A stretch of 64,000 nucleotides of DNA, taken from Anaerovorax odorimutans DSM 5092. Its GTDB lineage: Bacteria; Bacillota; Clostridia; Peptostreptococcales; Anaerovoracaceae. Where the stretch lies: contig NZ_AUFC01000009.1 of assembly GCF_000426305.1 (NCBI RefSeq), positions 62,001-126,000 of the forward strand. The letters are read 5' to 3'. This document shows, in pieces, positions 60,315-64,000 of this stretch. The notes beneath the pieces were generated by a model. It searched no databases and was not told the origin of the DNA. It saw only the letters and a list, made by a program, of their open reading frames with translations. The position numbers were made by a program, and so were the translations under genes. How positions within the stretch are numbered: the first letter of the stretch is position 1; every line of letters starts with the position of its first letter.

Positions 60315-60911
60315 ATGAGCAGAAAAATTATCAGATTTGTAAAAGAAACAGATACCGCTGAAATCTTATCAATATATAAACCTTATATTATAGAAACAGC
60401 AATTACTTTTGAATGCGAAATACCATCGCTAAATGAATTTGCAGAACGTATCAAAGGAATTTCGTTTGATTATCCATATATTGTCTGTCTAATAGACAAT
60501 AAGATTATTGGATATGCGTATGCACATAGACAAATGGAGCGTGATGCCTACCAATGGAATTCAGAGTTGTCTGTTTATATTGATAAAAATCATTTGCGTT
60601 GCGGTATAGGCAAGGTTCTTTACAATTCACTAATTGAAATTTTACAGTTACAAAATATTTGCAACATATATGGAGGCGTAACGGTTCCAAATGAGAACAG
60701 TGAAAAGCTACACGAACACTTGGGTTTTGAAAAATTAGGAACATACCATAATACAGGGTATAAATGTGGTGTATGGCACGATGTCGCTTGGTTTGAAAAG
60801 AAGATTGGTAGAAATGACCCAAAACCTGCGCCATTTGCATCTATCCGAGAAATTGAGAAAATCAAACTTGACGAAATAATTTCAAAATATACTAAGAAGA
60901 TTAACGGATGA
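60315..60911 (+). CDS. GNAT N-acetyltransferase (phosphinothricin-acetyltransferase-like)
   Basis: 198 residues. The fold is the Pat/Bar/YncA group: 'IRFVKETDTAEILSIYKPYI' at the start, 'FECEIPSLNEFAERIK', 'SELSVYIDKNHLRCGIGKVL' for the acetyl-CoA-binding loop (variant of QxxGxG/A) and 'PNENSEKLHEHLGFEKLGTY'. The C-terminal 'WHDVAWFEKKIG' is typical of the same family. It transfers acetyl to an amino acid analogue or amine. The substrate is not known. AAAGGAAATAGG precedes the ATG. Confidence 0.92.
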   Translation: MSRKIIRFVKETDTAEILSIYKPYIIETAITFECEIPSLNEFAERIKGISFDYPYIVCLIDNKIIGYAYAHRQMERDAYQWNSELSVYIDKNHLRCGIGKVLYNSLIEILQLQNICNIYGGVTVPNENSEKLHEHLGFEKLGTYHNTGYKCGVWHDVAWFEKKIGRNDPKPAPFASIREIEKIKLDEIISKYTKKING

Positions 60912-61068
60912 ACCTGCTACTCATTTCTTTTTCAAAATTGGAAATTCGGAGGGTATATTAAAGTGACCTTTTTCAGTCAGTCATTTTTACATTTATAGCC
61001 ATTTACTGTCATGCTCCACCACCATCTTTTATATTCACAAATTCCAAAATCAAAAGAATGGTAAAAGC

Positions 61069-61332
61069 ATGAAAATAATTAATCCGAAAGATTATTGCCC
61101 ATATTATACCAACAATACTTTTTTAAAAGCGCCCGATAAAATTTATGAGCGTAATTTCACAAGCGAACAACTCCATACTGCTATTGCTAAGGCTGAAGGT
61201 GTAAACGAAAAGTCAATCCGTATCTCCATCAAACGAGGATTACACAGGATCAAGAATTTTTTAAAACTAATTGACGATAATCCGATTTCGGATTATAATA
61301 TTATTGTCCTAAATCGGATTATTCCAAGATAA
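61069..61332 (+). CDS. Small HTH-like protein, unknown
   Basis: 87 residues. The middle 'SEQLHTAIAKAEGVNEKSIR' and 'ISIKRGLHRIKNFLK' looks like the last helix-turn-helix of short sigma-factor-like proteins, but the N-terminal part (DYCPYYTNNTFLKAPDKIYE) is not recognised. The ribosome binding site is weak. The gene ends 13 bp before the MarR gene and is probably in the same transcript. It may be a truncated larger gene. Confidence 0.45.
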   Translation: MKIINPKDYCPYYTNNTFLKAPDKIYERNFTSEQLHTAIAKAEGVNEKSIRISIKRGLHRIKNFLKLIDDNPISDYNIIVLNRIIPR

Positions 61333-61345
61333 AGGAGAGAACATC

Positions 61346-61822
61346 ATGAATGATGTGATATTTTCAAAGTTGAGTATATATAATCAACTTTTTAAAGAAC
61401 TTGACCAGCTATATCATAATTATGCAAAGAGTAGCGGTCTATCAGATACAATGTTTTGGATCATATATTCCATACAGGAACGATCAGAAGCATACACACA
61501 AAAAGAGCTTTGTGATATTTGGTTTTATAGCAGACAAACAGTAAATTCGGCTCTTAAACATCTTGAGGAACAGAAACTTATTGAACTTATACCTTCTCCA
61601 GATAATCGTAAAAACAAACTAATATTTTTTACTCCATCTGGAAAGGATCTTGCAATGAAAATAATACTGCCTTTAATGGAAGCAGAAGAAAATGCTTTTT
61701 CAAAACTAGGTGAAAAAAATTTTGATAAATTTTTACACCTTACACGAAAGCATAATGATCTGCTGGATGTGGAAATAAAAAAAATAATGGAAATGTCATC
61801 GGAGGACTTATCATCGCAATGA
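61346..61822 (+). CDS. MarR-family regulator
   Basis: 158 residues. The winged helix has 'YTQKELCDIWFYSRQTVNSA' and 'LKHLEEQKLIELIPSPDNRK', followed by 'KLIFFTPSGKDLAMKIILPL'. The flanking helices form the dimer interface. It should sense a small ligand and control the MATE gene at 62239. AAAGGAGAG precedes the ATG. A terminator follows it. Confidence 0.93.
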   Translation: MNDVIFSKLSIYNQLFKELDQLYHNYAKSSGLSDTMFWIIYSIQERSEAYTQKELCDIWFYSRQTVNSALKHLEEQKLIELIPSPDNRKNKLIFFTPSGKDLAMKIILPLMEAEENAFSKLGEKNFDKFLHLTRKHNDLLDVEIKKIMEMSSEDLSSQ

Positions 61823-61847
61823 TATAGTCGAATGGAAGATGTCGGGT

Positions 61848-61880
61848 GCGCCCGGTTATTATTAACCGGACGCTCTTTTT
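61848..61880 (+). terminator. Rho-independent terminator
   Basis: GCGCCCGGTTA pairs with TAACCGGACGC (one mismatch) between 61848 and 61873, followed by TCTTTTT. It lies 26 bp after the MarR stop codon. Confidence 0.85.
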
Positions 61881-61904
61881 GTATTAATAACAGAAGAATT
61901 TATT

Positions 61905-62205
61905 ATGAATATTATTACAATCAGGCGAGAATTCGGAAGTGGCGGCCGAGAATTAGGGAAACAACTATCTGATTATCTTCATCTTTCTTATTACGATAAA
62001 GAGATATTAGATGCAGTTGCAAATCAGTGTAACTTAGATACAGAGTACGTAGAAAAAGTTATAGATAATGGCATGCTTAAATAATATCCTATTAACTATG
62101 GGCTTACTTTTTCTTCTTATAAAGCATTTCAATATCAACATGCAAAAACAGAACGATTGTTGAAGCAGCAACAGATAATAAAAAAATCAGCTCTGTTCTG
62201 TCAGA
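61905..62205 (+). pseudogene. Broken cytidylate-kinase-like gene
   Basis: An ATG at 61905 starts 'NIITIRREFGSGGRELGKQL', the P-loop and start of cytidylate-kinase-like (AAK_33 type) proteins. 'YYDKEILDAVA' follows. A TAA at 62082 interrupts the frame, and the same frame goes on with 'YPINYGLTFSSYKAFQYQHA' and 'KTERLLKQQQIIKKSA', which fits the family's next helices. After about 62200 no homologous sequence remains and the MATE gene's ribosome binding site begins. The gene is therefore a pseudogene with a nonsense mutation and a 3-prime deletion. Confidence 0.75.
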
Positions 62206-62238
62206 ATATGCGCAGAATTGGTTCAGGAGGAAAGAATA

Positions 62239-63570
62239 TTGAGAATACAATTATCCAATCATTTTACTTACAAGAGGCTACTTCGTTTTGTAATATCACC
62301 AATTCTTATGATGGTCTGCATGTCTTTATACACTATTGTAGACGGCTTTTTCGTGTCAAATTTCGTAGGTAAAACACCTTTTGCCGCAGTAAATTTGATT
62401 ATGCCGGTAGCCATGGGAGTTGGTACAATAGGATTTATGATGGGAACGGGAGGAAGTGCAGTTATTTCAAAAACTTTAGGCGAGGGAAAACATGAGCAGG
62501 CAAATCAATATTTTTCTATGCTGATTTATCTTGCTGTTGTTATATCTGTACTCGTTTCCATTATTGGTTTTACATTTATCAAACCGATTTCTGCCGCATT
62601 AGGGGCAACTGGTGAATTATTAGAAAATTGCATGATATATGGGCGCATTATATTCATTTCAATGACAGCTTTTATTTTGCAGAATATTTTTCAGAATTTT
62701 TTTGTAACCGCTGAAAAGCCTGCATTAAGTCTGAAAATATCTATTATGGCTGGAATAACAAATGCAGTATTGGACTTTTTGTTTATGGCTGTTTTTAATT
62801 GGGGTATTGCAGGTGCTGCACTTGCAACAGCACTAGGTCAGCTTGTTGGCGGTATTGTTCCAATTATATATTTTTCAAAAAAGAATGATAGTCTTTTACA
62901 TCTGACGAAAACTAAATTCTATGGAAAGATACTATTGAAAGCATGTACAAATGGTGCTTCTGAAATGGTAACTAATCTTTCCACTTCATGTGTAAGCATC
63001 CTTTATAATTTTCAGCTAATGAAAATTGCAGGAGAAAACGGTATAGCTGCATACGGAATTATTATGTATGTTAATTTTATTTTTATGGCGATATTTATAG
63101 GTTTTTCTATGGGTACTTCACCGATTGTTGGCTATAATTACGGAGCAGCTAATCACGATGAGCTTAAAAACTTGTTTAGTAAAAGTATTAAGATAATTGC
63201 TGTATCAGGTGTTGCTCTGACTTTGATTGCCGAGGCTTGTGCCGCACCGTTGATAAAGATTTTTGCCAGTTATGATATAGAGCTGTTTACCATGACCTGT
63301 CATGGCTTCAGACTCTATTCTATTGCATTTATGCTCATGGGGGTCAATGTTTGGGGCTCCGCATTTTTTACAGCACTTAACAATGGCATTATTTCTGCTA
63401 CCATTTCATTTTTAAGAACGCTTGTATTTCAAGTAATAGTCATTGTCATATTACCAATATTCTTTGGTATTAATGGTATTTGGCTAGCTATTGTAGTTTC
63501 TGAACTGTTAGCATTGTTTGTCACAGTAATATTTTTGCTTAAAAATAAAAGTAGATATTTAAACGCATGA
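62239..63570 (+). CDS. MATE-family exporter (TTG start)
   Basis: 443 residues from the TTG at 62239, 8 bp after GGAGG; the frame is open upstream only through the kinase remnant. Twelve helices in two halves are present. Typical motifs are 'MMVCMSLYTIVDGFFVSNFV', 'GVGTIGFMMGTGGSAVISKT', 'GAALATALGQLVGG' and 'GFSMGTSPIVGYNYGAANHD'. It is unlike the MATE at 40892 in detail. It exports drugs or cations. The MarR gene and the kinase remnant precede it; regulation by the MarR is probable though a terminator lies between, so a second promoter is expected. Confidence 0.93.
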   Translation: MRIQLSNHFTYKRLLRFVISPILMMVCMSLYTIVDGFFVSNFVGKTPFAAVNLIMPVAMGVGTIGFMMGTGGSAVISKTLGEGKHEQANQYFSMLIYLAVVISVLVSIIGFTFIKPISAALGATGELLENCMIYGRIIFISMTAFILQNIFQNFFVTAEKPALSLKISIMAGITNAVLDFLFMAVFNWGIAGAALATALGQLVGGIVPIIYFSKKNDSLLHLTKTKFYGKILLKACTNGASEMVTNLSTSCVSILYNFQLMKIAGENGIAAYGIIMYVNFIFMAIFIGFSMGTSPIVGYNYGAANHDELKNLFSKSIKIIAVSGVALTLIAEACAAPLIKIFASYDIELFTMTCHGFRLYSIAFMLMGVNVWGSAFFTALNNGIISATISFLRTLVFQVIVIVILPIFFGINGIWLAIVVSELLALFVTVIFLLKNKSRYLNA

Positions 63571-63947
63571 CATAGATATTTACATGAACAGCTTTTCAGA
63601 TACACCAATTATTTCGCTTAAGTCAAAACTACTTTTTATCTTCTGACTTCAAAGCTATACTAAATAAAGCAGTTAGTTTTTTTATAATTATTTGTATCAT
63701 CATTAATATAACTTTTTTGATATACTGCTTTTTCAAAAACATTATTTTTATCAATCTTGTATCGAGGTCATTATAATAGTTTAAACAGATTAACTAATGT
63801 AAGTAAGGCATCAGTTCAAAGATAGATTATGAAATATGCGTATTCGATGGTACACAATAGTGCACTATAGAATACGCATATTTTTTAGTACATTCCTATC
63901 AGATGACCTCGACGAAGTCAACATGCTTAGAATGACGCTTATTTATA
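63571..63947. other. Intergenic region with terminator-like hairpin
   Basis: No gene is seen in about 375 bp. A long hairpin with arms AATATGCGTATTC and GAATACGCATATT (about 63834-63883) is followed by TTTTTAG on the plus strand and could end the MATE transcript or the minus-strand one. Confidence 0.45.
63834..63884 (+). terminator. Possible terminator hairpin
   Basis: Arms of about 13 bp (AATATGCGTATTC and GAATACGCATATT) enclose a loop of about 24 nt, with a T tract following on the plus strand. Confidence 0.6.
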
Positions 63948-64000
63948 TTATAATAATTTTTGTCTTATAAATTGACAAGCTTCATCAAGGGCCTTTGTGG
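63948..64000 (-). CDS. C-terminal fragment of a gene continuing past the window
   Basis: The minus strand reads TKALDEACQFIRQKLL then TAA at 63948. The peptide is open to the window edge and looks like a helical protein tail. Family unknown. Confidence 0.35.
   Translation of the reverse strand, partial: TKALDEACQFIRQKLL

Noticed and set aside
61069-61332. Sigma factor
   Set aside because: Only one weak HTH-like stretch is present and region 2 is missing.

Overview
The window is AT-rich DNA from a low-GC, probably spore-forming Firmicute of the class Clostridia. This rests on AGGAGG-type ribosome binding sites, frequent TTG and GTG starts, many lipoproteins with a Gram-positive lipobox, S-layer-homology (SLH) surface proteins, zinc-ribbon membrane proteins, BcrA- and MacB-like drug or peptide exporters next to two-component systems, and a small protein resembling spore-surface proteins behind a sigma-K-like promoter. 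No rRNA, tRNA, CRISPR array, intact transposase or prophage was seen. The species cannot be named from the sequence.

Layout. 1-1800: a secreted unknown protein and a LUD-domain protein. 2135-9378 (minus): nine tightly spaced genes (YegP-like protein, two zinc-ribbon proteins, four lipoproteins, an RCC1-like/SLH surface protein, another zinc-ribbon membrane protein), which look like one uncharacterised cell-envelope operon. 9379-13097: tandem 78-bp hairpin repeats, a 7TM sensor kinase, and a tail-to-tail NarL-type regulator preceded by a kinase-like protein that lacks an ATPase domain. 13605-18487 (minus): a WbpD-WbpE-WbpA-WbpB-like set predicted to make UDP-2,3-diacetamido-2,3-dideoxyglucuronic acid, with small possible surface proteins at 14580 and 18558. 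19018-26849: two giant convergent multidomain glycosyltransferases. Together 13.6-26.8 kb reads as a surface glycosylation locus, possibly for the spore surface.

27254-32470 (minus): HTH protein, OmpR-type regulator, kinase, ABC ATPase and FtsX-type permease. 32937-35475: metallo-hydrolase, alpha/beta hydrolase and small ORFs. 35485-39702 (minus): a second regulator-kinase-ABC module, with four 11-bp direct repeats in front of the ATPase gene. 40455-43345: VOC protein, MATE exporter and TetR repressor with palindromic operators. 43469-45780: a MerR regulator divergent from a protein made of three fused RidA domains, with a textbook 19-bp-spacer MerR promoter.

46470-57354 (minus): a 2451-residue SLH-anchored mosaic surface protein, a stand-alone degenerate receiver, a BTAD-containing response regulator and a 7TMR-DISM kinase that may control the surface protein. 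57859-63570: SWIM zinc-finger protein, YkgJ-type cysteine-cluster protein, GNAT acetyltransferase, small HTH-like protein, MarR regulator, a broken cytidylate-kinase-like gene and a second MATE exporter. The window ends in the tail of another minus-strand gene. The most unusual items are the RidA triple fusion, the nine-gene envelope operon, the glycosylation locus and the repeat-based regulatory sites.
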